Shown: positions 43,209 to 51,617 of the stretch, piece by piece
How positions within the stretch are numbered: position 1 is the stretch's first letter
Layout of the letters: every line of letters begins with the position of its first letter
Source: Actinacidiphila acididurans
GTDB lineage: Bacteria; Actinomycetota; Actinomycetes; Streptomycetales; Streptomycetaceae
Reading direction: 5' to 3'
Length of the DNA stretch: 64,000 bases
Assembly (NCBI RefSeq): GCF_016918855.1
Contig: NZ_JADKYB010000019.1
Coordinates: forward strand, 62,001-126,000
Made by a program: the position numbers and the translations under genes
The notes under the pieces: generated by a model
What the model was told of the DNA's origin: nothing
The model's input: the letters and a program-made list of their open reading frames with translations, nothing else
Databases searched by the model: none

Positions 43209-45098
43209 TCAAGGCAGGGTCCACTGCTGATTGGCGCCGCCGGTGCAGTCCCAGATCTCCAGCTGGGTGCCGGGCGTGGTGGACCAGCCGGTGTCGTCCA
43301 GGCACTTGCCCGAGGGCGGGTTGAGCAGCGCGCCGTTCGGCTGCGGCACCCACACCTGCGCGGCGGTGCCGTTGCAGGTGTAGAGGTCCACGGTGGTGCC
43401 GTTCGCGGTGCCGGAGCCGTACACGTCCAGGCACTTGCCGAAGTCCCGGACCGTACGGTCGGCGCCCACCGTCCAGTTCTGGGCGCCGGTGCCGTTGCAC
43501 GTCCACACCTGCACCGGGTTGTAGTCGGCGGTGTTCGAGGAGGCGTCGTCCACGCACAGGCCGCCGTAGCCGGTGATCCGCCCGGTGCGGTCCGCCGGGG
43601 CGACGGCCGCGTTCATCAGATCCAGCGCGCTCTGCTGCCGCGCCGCCTGCTGGGTGTCCCACGGCCCGGCCCAGTGCAGCCCGTACACGTCCAGGCTGTT
43701 GCGGTCGGCCGCGTAGGCGGTGTCCGCCTGGTGCTGGAGCCAGCCGGTGTACGGGTGGCCGGAGACCACAGCGTTCAGATCGGCCAGCCCCCGGACGAAC
43801 GCACCCTTGAACGACGGCCCGTCGCCGCCGCAGTCACCGCCCTCGCACGGCTCGGTCAGCACGCCGCCCGGATTCAGGTACGTGGAGGTGGTCGCCGCGT
43901 CCGCGATCTGCCGGGCCGAGGTGAGCAACGAGCCCTGCCCGGTGGCCTGGTAGAGCGCGCTCAGCCCGCCGAGCAGCACACCCTGGTTGTACGTCCAGGT
44001 CACCCCGTTGTTGTTGGCGCAACTCGCGGTGTCCAGGCCGTCGTTGACCAGGTGCGAGCCGTTGATCATGCCGGAGGAGCTGAACCAGGACCACTCCTGC
44101 CGGGCCCGGGACAGATACGTGGTGTCGCCCGGCAGGTACAGGTGCAGCTTCGCGGTCAGCTCCAGGTACAGCTCGTTGGCGATGGCGTTCTTGTACGTCC
44201 GGTCGTTGCGCCACCACACCCCGCCGCCGCAGGTGCCGTCCCAGAAGCCCGCCATGTAATCGGCGTCGGCCCGGGCGGTGTTCAGGTACCGGCTGTCGCC
44301 CGTCAGGGCGTACGCGTCCAGCCAGGCCAGTCCCCACCAGCCGGTGTCGTCGATGTACTCGTTGGTGAAGTTGCCGCCGCCCTGGTCGGCGTAGGTGGTG
44401 GAGATCGCGTACGAGTAACTGGGCATGCCCGTCACCCGGATGTCGTCGATCAGCGCGGTCAGGGCGTTCGCGGAGTTCCACCAGCCGGTGGTGTCGAACA
44501 GGCCGGTGCCGCGGTTGTAGAACGTCATCATGCCGGTGGCGGCTGCGGTCGGCCGGCTCCAGGCGTTCCGGTTCACCCGGGCCCACGCGGTGCACGCGAT
44601 CCCGGTCTGCCCGGCCGGCTGCCCGCAGGCCCGCAGGGCGCCCACGCCCTGGTTGTTCCAGTCGTCCACGTTGTACATGAGGGTGCGCCAGCCGCCGGTG
44701 CCGGCCGGCGCCGAGGTGTCGCCCAGCTTGCTGCCCGACCCCCACGTCCGGCCGCCGTCGAACGACCGGTCCAGCCAGACCTCGTCGCCGGCCCCGCCGT
44801 TGCCGGTCTCCGCCCAGCCCATGACATCGTTGTCGGACAAATGAAGGCGCAGGGTGCGGCCGGCGATGGTCGCGGTGACCGGCACGCGGTCCTGGGTGGC
44901 GAGGGCCGGGTCACGGCCGTCGCAGTAGGTGTCGCAGATCGTGGTGGCGGCGGCCGTCGCGGCTTGTCCCTTGGCCTGTTCCCTGGCATGCGGCGCGGCG
45001 GCCGCGGCCGGCGCCGATGTCGCGATCACGGCCAGCAGGGCGGCCGCTCCTGCCCATTTCGCACGTACCCGAGCCCACATCCACACGCTCACCGGCAT
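43209..45098 (-). CDS. Secreted GH76 alpha-1,6-mannanase with C-terminal CBM13
   Basis: The roughly 629-residue protein has a Sec signal (AAALLAVIATSAPAAAAA) and an N-terminal segment of about 130 residues with conserved Cys (ICDTYCDGRDP). The GH76 (alpha/alpha)6 barrel follows: GWWNSANALTALID, then the catalytic pair in NEYIDDTGWWGLAWLDAY, GGGVWWR, NELYLELTAKL and TWTYNQGVLLGGLSALYQATG (core YNQGVLLGGL). A ricin-B CBM13 with three QxW repeats (AQNW, AQVW, NQQW) ends it. The two adjacent Asp are the nucleophile and acid/base. ATG 45098 sits close to AGGAG; GTG 45092 is an equally good start. GH76 cleaves the alpha-1,6 backbone of yeast mannan, complementing GH92. Confidence 0.92.
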   Translation of the reverse strand: MPVSVWMWARVRAKWAGAAALLAVIATSAPAAAAAPHAREQAKGQAATAAATTICDTYCDGRDPALATQDRVPVTATIAGRTLRLHLSDNDVMGWAETGNGGAGDEVWLDRSFDGGRTWGSGSKLGDTSAPAGTGGWRTLMYNVDDWNNQGVGALRACGQPAGQTGIACTAWARVNRNAWSRPTAAATGMMTFYNRGTGLFDTTGWWNSANALTALIDDIRVTGMPSYSYAISTTYADQGGGNFTNEYIDDTGWWGLAWLDAYALTGDSRYLNTARADADYMAGFWDGTCGGGVWWRNDRTYKNAIANELYLELTAKLHLYLPGDTTYLSRARQEWSWFSSSGMINGSHLVNDGLDTASCANNNGVTWTYNQGVLLGGLSALYQATGQGSLLTSARQIADAATTSTYLNPGGVLTEPCEGGDCGGDGPSFKGAFVRGLADLNAVVSGHPYTGWLQHQADTAYAADRNSLDVYGLHWAGPWDTQQAARQQSALDLMNAAVAPADRTGRITGYGGLCVDDASSNTADYNPVQVWTCNGTGAQNWTVGADRTVRDFGKCLDVYGSGTANGTTVDLYTCNGTAAQVWVPQPNGALLNPPSGKCLDDTGWSTTPGTQLEIWDCTGGANQQWTLP

Positions 45099-45187
45099 CA
45101 GCTCCTCGGCGCTTGGCGCCATCGGGCCCGGGAGGCGCACCCCGCGGGCCGCCGCGGACAGGCGTCAGCAGGATGACGAGCGTGACG

Positions 45188-45217
45188 TGCTCAAGTCAAT
45201 AATGCTCAAGTCACTGA
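45188..45217. repeat. 15-bp tandem duplication upstream of GH76
   Basis: TGCTCAAGTCAATAA (45188-45202) and TGCTCAAGTCACTGA (45203-45217) differ at two positions. Read on the minus strand they give tandem TGACTTGAGCA boxes, including a TTGACT that could serve as the GH76 -35 element about 95 bases upstream of the start. Confidence 0.7.
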
Positions 45218-45264
45218 TGCGGGTGGGGTGCGGGAGGGACGGCTCGTACCGGCGAGGACGCGGA

Positions 45265-46221
45265 TCAACTCGCGGTCCAGTGACGGAGTTTCTCGGGGTT
45301 GCGTACCACCCAGATCCGCCTGATCCGGTCGCCCGCGACGTCGAAGGCGAACACTGTCACGGTGACGCCGTCCTGCTCGGCCACCAGACCGGGCTGACCG
45401 TTGACCGTACGCTCCAGGAACGTCATGTCGGCGGGCCTGCGGCGGGCGATCTCGATCCAGGCGTGCGCGATCCGCTCGCCGCCTGCGATGGGGTGCGGGA
45501 AGGTCGTGGCGAGTCCGCCACCGTCGGCGACCGCTATGGCATCGGGGTCGAGCAGGCCGATGAGGGCGTCGATGTCCTTGGCTTCCCACGCCTGCTTGAA
45601 GTCCCTGACGACGCCGGCGCGTCGGTCCGCCGGAGTCGCGGTGGAGGGCCGCGCGGCCCGGACCCGGCGGCGGCCCGAGGAGGCCAGCTGGCGACACGCC
45701 GCCGGAGTACGGCCGACGATCGCGGCCACCTCGGCGAAGGAGTGGCAGAAGACGTCGTGGAGGACGAAGGCCACGCGTTCGGCCGGGGTCATCGATTCGA
45801 GCACGACCAGGAAGGCCAGACTCACCGACTCGTCCAGGGTGACCCGGTCGGCCGGGTCGGCGGTGGTGCCGTCCGGCCGCCCGGTGCTCCACTGCGTGCT
45901 TTCGGGCAGCGGCTCGGGGAGCCATTCGCCCACGTAGATCTCCCGCCGGACCCGGGCGGAGCCGAGCAGGTTGAGGCAGATGCGGCCGGCGACCGTCGTC
46001 AGCCAGGCGCCGGGGGACGCGATGGCGTCCCGCTGCCGCGGCGACATGGCGTACCAGCGGGCGTAGGTCTCCTGGACGGCGTCCTCGGCCTCGGCCAGGG
46101 AGCCCAACAGCCGGTAGGCGACATTGATCAGCCGACGCCGCTCGCTCATGATCGCGTCGAGGCCCGGATCGAGCCGGCCCCGCGCTGGATCAGCAGTGTC
46201 CGGCCCGGATCGGGTGGTCAT
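45265..46221 (-). CDS. ECF41-type RNA polymerase sigma factor with SnoaL-like C-terminus (SigJ-like)
   Basis: The 318-residue sigma factor has sigma2 (AYRLLGSLAEAEDAVQETYARWY), sigma4 (TPAERVAFVLHDVFCHSFAEVAAIVGRTPAACRQLASSGRRRV, with the core HSFAEVAAIVGRT) and a 110-residue SnoaL/NTF2-like C-terminal extension in place of an anti-sigma factor. The extension carries the ECF41 hallmarks DGGG (ADGGGLATT) and an NPDKL-type VVRNPEKLRHW near the end. In this group the C-terminus both stimulates and restrains activity. ECF41 genes usually sit by a carboxymuconolactone decarboxylase, oxidoreductase or epimerase; here the divergent neighbour is a LUD protein. ATG 46221 is chosen, with a distant GGGAG. 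Confidence 0.9.
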   Translation of the reverse strand: MTTRSGPDTADPARGRLDPGLDAIMSERRRLINVAYRLLGSLAEAEDAVQETYARWYAMSPRQRDAIASPGAWLTTVAGRICLNLLGSARVRREIYVGEWLPEPLPESTQWSTGRPDGTTADPADRVTLDESVSLAFLVVLESMTPAERVAFVLHDVFCHSFAEVAAIVGRTPAACRQLASSGRRRVRAARPSTATPADRRAGVVRDFKQAWEAKDIDALIGLLDPDAIAVADGGGLATTFPHPIAGGERIAHAWIEIARRRPADMTFLERTVNGQPGLVAEQDGVTVTVFAFDVAGDRIRRIWVVRNPEKLRHWTAS

Positions 46222-46259
46222 GGTGCCGACGGCTCCCTCGGTCGCTTCTGCCCTCACCT

Positions 46260-46332
46260 GTTCGACACAACAGCGCACCCGAATGTGAGGCCGGTGCATC
46301 GCCTCACATTCCGGAGGGCTGCGCTGTCGAAC
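46260..46332. promoter_or_regulatory. Dyad-symmetric divergent promoter, ECF41 / LUD genes
   Basis: A perfect 11-base inverted repeat (GAATGTGAGGC 46281-46291; GCCTCACATTC 46301-46311; 9-base spacer) is nested in a second imperfect pair, GTTCGACA...AGCGC (46260-46276) and GCGCTGTCGAAC (46321-46332). The symmetric outer boxes could be matching promoter elements facing each way, and the inner pair an operator. Confidence 0.65.
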
Positions 46333-46379
46333 CGCTGGGACCAACACATCATCCAGCGGACAGGAAGCTCGCAGACATC

Positions 46380-47015
46380 ATGACGACCTCAATGCCGGCC
46401 ACACCCTCACCCTTCGCCGACCCGGCGCCCGGGCAGCGCCTGGAACGGGCGGCCACCGCGCTGGCCGCGCACGGCTTCACCGTGGAAATCCTCGACGACG
46501 CCGCAGCCGCGCGTACCCGCATTCAGGATCTGATACCGGAGGGCGCCGAAGTCTTCACCGCGGCCAGCGAGACCCTCCGCCTGTCCGGCATCGACGAGGA
46601 CATCAACGCCGGCGGACGGTACCGGGCCATCAAGCCACGCGTCCTGGCCATGGACCGCGTCACCGGCGCCGACGACATCCGGCGGCTGCTGGCCGGCCCC
46701 GACGTCATCGTGGGCAGCGTCGCCGCGCTCACCGAGACCGGCTCCCTCGTGATCGCCTCGGGCAGCGGAAGCCAGTTGCCCGGCTACGCCGGCGGCGCCG
46801 CCCGCGCGATCTGGGTCGTCGGCGCGCAGAAGGTGGTGCCCGACCTGGACACGGCGCTGCGGCGGGTCGAAGAGCACTGCCTGCCCCTGGAAAGCGCCCG
46901 CACCCAGGAGGCCTACGGGTGGGACAGCGCCGTCAACCGCCTGCTCGTCCTCAACGCGGAACACCGCCCCGGACGCGGCACCGTCCTGCTGCTCCGCGAA
47001 GCGATCGGGTTCTGA
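46380..47015 (+). CDS. LUD-domain (LutC/YkgG-like) protein
   Basis: The 211-residue protein has the LUD fold of LutC-like subunits: GFTVEILDDAAAARTRIQDLIPEGAEVFTAASETL (cores EGAEVFTAASETL and LSGIDEDIN), then GPDVIVGSVAALTETGSLVIASGSGSQLPGYAG with the GS.AALTETGSL hallmark, and AIWVVGAQKVV. LutC belongs to the LutABC lactate oxidase, but LutA and LutB genes are not present here, so it is a stand-alone LUD protein of uncertain role. ATG 46380 starts it. The dyad upstream and the divergent ECF41 gene suggest shared control. Confidence 0.88.
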   Translation: MTTSMPATPSPFADPAPGQRLERAATALAAHGFTVEILDDAAAARTRIQDLIPEGAEVFTAASETLRLSGIDEDINAGGRYRAIKPRVLAMDRVTGADDIRRLLAGPDVIVGSVAALTETGSLVIASGSGSQLPGYAGGAARAIWVVGAQKVVPDLDTALRRVEEHCLPLESARTQEAYGWDSAVNRLLVLNAEHRPGRGTVLLLREAIGF

Positions 47016-47131
47016 ACCACGGGAAGTCCTCCGCGGCCGCTCCCCCGCCGGCAGGCGTCCCGCCGACGTGCGCGACGGCCAGGCGTCTGCCGGCGTCCGG
47101 GGGCAGGGGCCGTTGGCCGACCCGTCGCCGA

Positions 47132-47449
47132 TCAGCTTCCGTTGTCGAGGAGTTGCGGCGCGTGAGCCGAGAGGAACGAGTCCACCTCCGCTCGGGCGGG
47201 CGGGGCAAGGGAACCGAGAATGCGCGGCTCAACAGCCCCCAGGGCGAGCCAGATCTCGGCGATCGATTCGCCGGCGGTCGCCACCAGGACTTCGTCCTCG
47301 TCCGTGGAACACGCGATCCGGGCCAGCGCGTCGACGACCGCCGGGGCGGGGTAGCGGCCAAGGTAGCCGGCCGCGTCGTCCCGCTCGTCGGCGCGTGCGC
47401 CGGTATCCAGCAGGATGTCCACCAGCAGCCTCGCCCTCGGATCCGTCAC
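47132..47449 (-). CDS. Small HEAT-like helical protein
   Basis: The 105-residue all-helical protein reads VTDPRARLLVDILLDTG, ADERDDAAGYLGRYPAPAVVDALARIACS, then TAGESIAEIWLALG and RAEVDSFLSAHAPQLL. Helix pairs with the pattern of HEAT or ARM repeats are visible (cores AAGYLGRY and VDALARIA). Such proteins are common beside SUKH immunity genes in streptomycetes. GTG 47449 has no ribosome site. A -10-like TACGCT eight bases upstream could give a leaderless transcript. Confidence 0.65.
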   Translation of the reverse strand: MTDPRARLLVDILLDTGARADERDDAAGYLGRYPAPAVVDALARIACSTDEDEVLVATAGESIAEIWLALGAVEPRILGSLAPPARAEVDSFLSAHAPQLLDNGS

Positions 47450-47568
47450 GGCAACGAAGCGTAGTCCGGGGGAATATGGTCGGTCTCCGACCGCTCGGCT
47501 TCCTGGCCTGTGCGCGGATCGACGCACGTGCGTGACGCGTGGACCTTCCCGAGGAGAGGAACGCCGAT

Positions 47569-48153
47569 ATGAAGGACATGTCACCCGAGGACCCGCCGCG
47601 AACCGCCGAGGACTGGCGGGGCTATCTCGCCGAGTACGGCAGGCTCTACGTGGCGACCGCCAATGAGTACCAGTACGAGAACCTGACCGCCGAGCAGATC
47701 GAGAGCGGCTGGCTCGGCGCCGGGCCCGCGGGCGAGCAGACCATCGCGGCCGCCGAGCAGCGCCTGGGCATCCGTTTCCCGCCGAGCCTGCGGGCCTTCC
47801 TGTCCGTCACCGACGGCTGGCAGGGGCTCGGCGCGTGGGTAGCGGGGGTCAGTCCGTGCGCCGGGATCGACTGGATGCGGAACATCGAGGACGGCATGGA
47901 CCTGATCAACCTCTACGCAGCGGCGAACGAGGGGGACGACGGCGGCCCCGAGGAGCTGCTGACCCTGTTCCGGCGCGCCCTGTTGATCGCCGGCGGCGAG
48001 GAGGATTTCTGGCTGCTCGATCCCGCCCAGCCCGGTCCGGACGGCGAGTGGACCGCCTACGAGTTCCAGCCCAAGTACGGCGAGGCCGACGAGTACCCGA
48101 GCTTCGCCGAGCTGTTCCACGCGAGCAAGGAATTGATGACCGCCGAGGATTGA
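47569..48153 (+). CDS. SMI1/KNR4 (SUKH) family protein
   Basis: The 194-residue protein has the SUKH core: TIAAAEQRLGIRFPPSLRAFLSVTDGW near 66-92 (core LGIRFPPSLRAFL), the hydrophobic strand WLLDP and an acidic C-terminal helix. SUKH proteins are immunity proteins of polymorphic toxin systems, or house-keeping relatives. The protein is acidic, as expected for toxin neutralisation. ATG 47569 follows GAGGAGAGGA with good spacing. No toxin gene is seen within this window, so it is an orphan immunity gene or has another role. Confidence 0.85.
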   Translation: MKDMSPEDPPRTAEDWRGYLAEYGRLYVATANEYQYENLTAEQIESGWLGAGPAGEQTIAAAEQRLGIRFPPSLRAFLSVTDGWQGLGAWVAGVSPCAGIDWMRNIEDGMDLINLYAAANEGDDGGPEELLTLFRRALLIAGGEEDFWLLDPAQPGPDGEWTAYEFQPKYGEADEYPSFAELFHASKELMTAED

Positions 48154-48245
48154 GGCATGCGGCCTCACAACTCCTCAGGGTGAGCCCCAGCTTGGTTTGT
48201 CGACCAACAGCCCGATGAAGCCCCGATGATCGAGCCCAGAAAGCA

Positions 48246-48455
48246 TCAGCTCGCCCGGGATCGGTCGTGACCCGCACGGGGCATTGCCGCCCGAGTCCAC
48301 TGGACAAGGCGGTCAAGAACCGCCAACACGACTTCTTGGCGCTGAGGAGGAAGAAAGGGCCACGTCAGCCATGCCGGCGCGGAGAGCAATACGACCACCA
48401 ACAGAGGCAGCAGGAACAAGACAACGAGAAAAGGGCGCGACAGCCACACGGGCAT
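48246..48455 (-). CDS. 69-residue membrane protein
   Basis: The frame starts MPVWLSRPFLVVLFLLPLLVVVLLSAPAWL: one long hydrophobic span (core FLVVLFLLPLLVVVLL), then TWPFLPPQRQEVVLAVLDRLVQWTRAAM, an amphipathic helix, and a basic tail. ATG 48455 has GGAGG ten bases upstream. The N-terminal PVWLSRPFL motif recurs in small streptomycete proteins (from memory). Function is unknown. Confidence 0.6.
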   Translation of the reverse strand: MPVWLSRPFLVVLFLLPLLVVVLLSAPAWLTWPFLPPQRQEVVLAVLDRLVQWTRAAMPRAGHDRSRAS

Positions 48456-48596
48456 GATGAGTCAACCTCCAGGACTTCCCCGGAAAGGGAACCGTGCTGG
48501 ACGGCGACGCAAACTGGGCACCCCAGGCGCACGCGCGCATGGGATCTCCGGCGAGAGCCGACATCCAAAGACCGCTCGAATCGTACCCTCAACGTC

Positions 48597-48910
48597 AGCT
48601 GCACAACCGTGAGTTCAAGCACTACGGGGTCCGACGTCTTCTACCGCATCCCGGCGGTGAGGGCGCCCACGAAAAGGGCGGATGGAGCGCGAGAGAAGCA
48701 GGTTCCATCGCAACCAGTTGGCCGGGCGGCCACTTCGGCGGCAACCTGGACGCCCTGGCCGACTGCCTGCGCGGCACCTTCGGCTACACCCCTCCTGCGC
48801 CCTGACATCGGACGGCCGGCCGTACTACCTGTTCGCCGAAGTGCTCGATGTCGCGGCCGAGGGCGGGATGCGCGTCACCCTGGCGTGGCCCGGGAAGCGC
48901 CCCAGCCGCG
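48597..48910 (+). pseudogene. Broken barstar-like (RNase inhibitor) gene
   Basis: Fragments of a barstar-family protein appear in successive frames: SDVFYRIPAV (about 48631-48660), GGHFGGNLDALADCLRGTFGYTPP (about 48724-48797, core FGGNLDALADCLRG, the barstar helix-2 signature), and after a frame change DGRPYYLFAEVLDVAAEGGMRVTLAW (about 48810-48890, core EVLDVAAEGGMRVTLAW). At least one and probably two frameshifts and a stop (48803-48805) separate them. Barstar blocks barnase-type ribonucleases, so this is consistent with a decayed toxin-immunity locus beside the SUKH gene. Confidence 0.55.
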
Positions 48911-48928
48911 CGAGCGGCGTGCGACGAG

Positions 48929-49498
48929 TCACCGGGGATCGGGGGCGGCCTGCCGCAGGGAGAGGGTCAGCCTGCGCCGCACTTGGTCGATGTCGGTGGC
49001 GACGACGGTGACCTCATCACCGACCCGCACGACTTCTTCAGGGGTGTTCACGCTCTCCCATGTGAGTTCGCGGAGATGGACCAGTCCCTCGATGCCGTCG
49101 GCGACCTGGACGAAGGCGCCGAACGGGACCAGCTTGGTGACCTGTCCCGCCAGCCTCTGCCCCACCGCGGTGCGGTCCGCGAACGTCTGGAAGGGGTCCG
49201 GCTGCGTCGCCCGCAGGGACAGTCGGGCCTCCATGTTCGATGTGTCGAACTGGAGGAACTCACATGAGACGCGCTGACCGATGTGGACGACGTCCGAAGC
49301 TGCTTCGAAGCGCCGCCAGGACAGCTCGGGCATGGTGATCAGCCCGACTCCGGGGAAGTCCGGGTGGTCGGGCCCGTCGTCCAGTGCCACGAACACGCCG
49401 AAGGATTCGATTGCCGCGACCGTGCCGGAGAGCAGTTGGCCGGACTGCAGTGATTCCAGGAACGCCCGGAGCTCCGGGTTATCGGACCGTTCTTCCAT
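48929..49498 (-). CDS. Two-domain S1 RNA-binding protein
   Basis: The 189-residue protein holds two S1 OB-fold domains: LLSGTVAAIESFGVFVALDD (about 22-95) and RLAGQVTKLVPFGAFVQVADGIEGLVHLRELTW (about 112-180, core LVPFGAFVQVADGIEGLVH). The F-GxFV and GLVH motifs are those of ribosomal protein S1 and PNPase. It is far too short for RpsA. Similar short S1 proteins occur near SUKH-type loci in streptomycetes (from memory). It may bind mRNA or ribosomes. ATG 49498 is the start. It shares strand with, and lies 13 bases downstream of, the large repeat protein gene, so they are probably one operon. Confidence 0.85.
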   Translation of the reverse strand: MEERSDNPELRAFLESLQSGQLLSGTVAAIESFGVFVALDDGPDHPDFPGVGLITMPELSWRRFEAASDVVHIGQRVSCEFLQFDTSNMEARLSLRATQPDPFQTFADRTAVGQRLAGQVTKLVPFGAFVQVADGIEGLVHLRELTWESVNTPEEVVRVGDEVTVVATDIDQVRRRLTLSLRQAAPDPR

Positions 49499-49511
49499 GC
49501 TGTCCAGCTTG

Positions 49512-51536
49512 TCACGGGGTTGTCGGCTCCTGATCCCGGGCAGAGGTGGGGGCAGCCGGAGGCTGGATCCGCTGGAGCATGTTCTGGATGACCGGGAGCG
49601 GCAGCGACGAGTGCCCGGCGGCGGTTTCCGCGGTGTCGGGGTCGCGCAACAGCCGGACCATCACCCGGGCAGGCAGCCCAGGGTGTACGGAAGCCGCGCG
49701 GCGCACGCGCTCGTGCGGGTCGTCGAGCAGCCGCACGGCCGACGCGGGTGTCAGCCGGTGGTCGGTGGCGGCCCGGTGGCGCACTTCCGCGTTCTCGTCC
49801 CGGCTGTAACGCTCGACCATTTCCGGCGTCGATTCCGGGTCGTCCAAGACGAGTCGGCGCATCCGCGGATTCGGGTCGTCGGCGTATCGGAGCAGGTCGC
49901 GGCGGGGGAAGTGGGGATGACCGTGCGGGCGGTCGGGGAAGGTGAGGCTGCCGGTCCACCACAGCCACACCCGGAGCAGCATGTCGGCGGGGGCGTCGTC
50001 GCAGGATTCGGCGAGGAAGAGCTGTACAACTCGGTCTTCGTCACGGGCCAGGCGTTCTACGACGTCCGGCGGCAGGTGTCGGGCGCGGGCGACGCTTCTG
50101 CGTACGAGGGGGTGGGAGGAGGCGGCCAGGCGGCGCATGGCGTCGGCGTCTTCGTGCAGCGCCACGACCCAGGCGAGCGAGGAGTGGTGAATCCCCGGAT
50201 CGAAGGAGATGCGGATGCCTGCCCGTTGTTCCTCGGTGAGATCGGGACGCTTGGACACCTCGAAACGGACGTGCTCATCGCGATCCTGAGCAAGGAGAAG
50301 TACCAGATCCAGGTCCAGGTACGGGTTGGCCGCGAGGGAACGGCGCTGGGTGCAGGCGCCGTGCCGGGCCAGGTGTTCGGCAAGGCCGCGTTCCAGGCGG
50401 CGGGTTTCCACCGCGTGGTCGGTGAATTCCTCGGAGTCGAACACCGATCGCGGCATCGGGTGATCCAGGTGGTACGCGAGCAGCGCCTCGACGCGGACCT
50501 TGCCGTCGGGGTCGCCGAGAAGCTCGTTCTGCGCCCGGCTGTCCAGGTGCGGCCACGCCCTCCCACAGGCCATGGCACGTACGGACGGATCGGCGTCGGC
50601 AGTCAGGGCGGTGAGGAGGGGGACGGGCAGCCCGGGAAAGCGAGCAACCTCCTGGCGGATCCCTACGGAGGGATCCGCGGCGAGCTGCTCGTAGGCGGCG
50701 TCGGTGAATTCGGCGCGCCGGTCCGCCGCGTGCATGGTGAGGACCCAGCGGTGCCGGGCGTCCTGCTCACCCAGGATCAGGCGAGTCCACTGATCGGGCG
50801 TGATGTCCGGCTGGACTTCGGCCAGCAACTGCCGCACTTTCCAGTCCGGGTGGACCATCGCTGCCTCGACGACCGCAGCCGGCAGGTGGCGCCACAGGAG
50901 ATGGTGTGACAGGCCCAGGAGGCCGGCGCGCAGGTCGTCCGGTGTGGCACGGTTGCGTACCAGCCCGTGCGCCCACGACTGGCCCAGTTGCTTCGAGGGC
51001 GCCGGTCCTTGTACCAGGGATTCCCAAGCAGCTGCGCGTTCCTCGGGCGTCTCCTGTGCCGCCGCCCGCGCGGCTGCCTCCTGCCGCTGTGCAATGCGGT
51101 CCAACACGATGAGCCGGATCTCGCGTTCCTCGACGGTCACCCCGATCAGGGCGCTCCCGTCCGTGGAGACCGTGACGAACTCCGCATGCTCCGGCTGCTG
51201 CTTCAGAACGCCGGCGAGATCCCACGGATCGGTGAGCCTCACCCTCGTCCAGTTCCGGGGTGCGCCGGCCGTCCAATGGCCGGCTACGTCGATCAGGAAC
51301 ACGCCGTCCTCACCGAGGATCCCGCTGCCGGCTGCCAGCCGGTGCCACTGCGCGTTGAGCTCGGTGCCCAGGTCGGGCAGATCTTCCGGCACTGCCACAG
51401 TGGGTACGGCTTCACCCGGGATCACCATGCGCCAAGCGGCTTTGGGTGGCAGGACCTCCTCGGCCCGCCGGTCCCCCACGACTTCCAACCCGGCACGCTG
51501 CAGCAGCTCTACGAGCCTGTCCCTCCTATGTGTCAC
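49512..51536 (-). CDS. Large alpha-helical repeat (leucine-rich-repeat-variant/HEAT-like) protein
   Basis: The 674-residue protein has an N-terminal beta-rich region (1-190, with WRMVIPGEAVPTVAVPEDLPDL in part) and then a solenoid of about 24-residue helical repeats. In these the pattern LLxDPDxxVRxxAAxHP recurs (VRQLLAEVQPDI, LAADPSVGIRQEVARFPGLP, RYADDPNPRMRRLVLDDPES, LLDDPHERVRRAASVHPGLP). This is the LRV/HEAT-like scaffold seen in streptomycete proteins of unknown role, likely for protein-protein contacts. GTG 51536 has no ribosome site but a CAGGAT -10-like box eight bases upstream. It is probably operonic with the S1 gene. Confidence 0.8.
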   Translation of the reverse strand: MTHRRDRLVELLQRAGLEVVGDRRAEEVLPPKAAWRMVIPGEAVPTVAVPEDLPDLGTELNAQWHRLAAGSGILGEDGVFLIDVAGHWTAGAPRNWTRVRLTDPWDLAGVLKQQPEHAEFVTVSTDGSALIGVTVEEREIRLIVLDRIAQRQEAAARAAAQETPEERAAAWESLVQGPAPSKQLGQSWAHGLVRNRATPDDLRAGLLGLSHHLLWRHLPAAVVEAAMVHPDWKVRQLLAEVQPDITPDQWTRLILGEQDARHRWVLTMHAADRRAEFTDAAYEQLAADPSVGIRQEVARFPGLPVPLLTALTADADPSVRAMACGRAWPHLDSRAQNELLGDPDGKVRVEALLAYHLDHPMPRSVFDSEEFTDHAVETRRLERGLAEHLARHGACTQRRSLAANPYLDLDLVLLLAQDRDEHVRFEVSKRPDLTEEQRAGIRISFDPGIHHSSLAWVVALHEDADAMRRLAASSHPLVRRSVARARHLPPDVVERLARDEDRVVQLFLAESCDDAPADMLLRVWLWWTGSLTFPDRPHGHPHFPRRDLLRYADDPNPRMRRLVLDDPESTPEMVERYSRDENAEVRHRAATDHRLTPASAVRLLDDPHERVRRAASVHPGLPARVMVRLLRDPDTAETAAGHSSLPLPVIQNMLQRIQPPAAPTSARDQEPTTP

Positions 51537-51617
51537 GGCAACCAATCCTGCCCGAGCCGGCCCCGGAAGGTCTGCGGCGGGCACAGTGAATCCGACGACG
51601 AGGGTCCTGGCGGGCGG

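Noticed and set aside
46380..47015. LUD gene as part of a LutABC lactate oxidase
   Set aside because: No LutA (cysteine-rich) or LutB (iron-sulphur) genes are adjacent, so only the LUD fold can be claimed.
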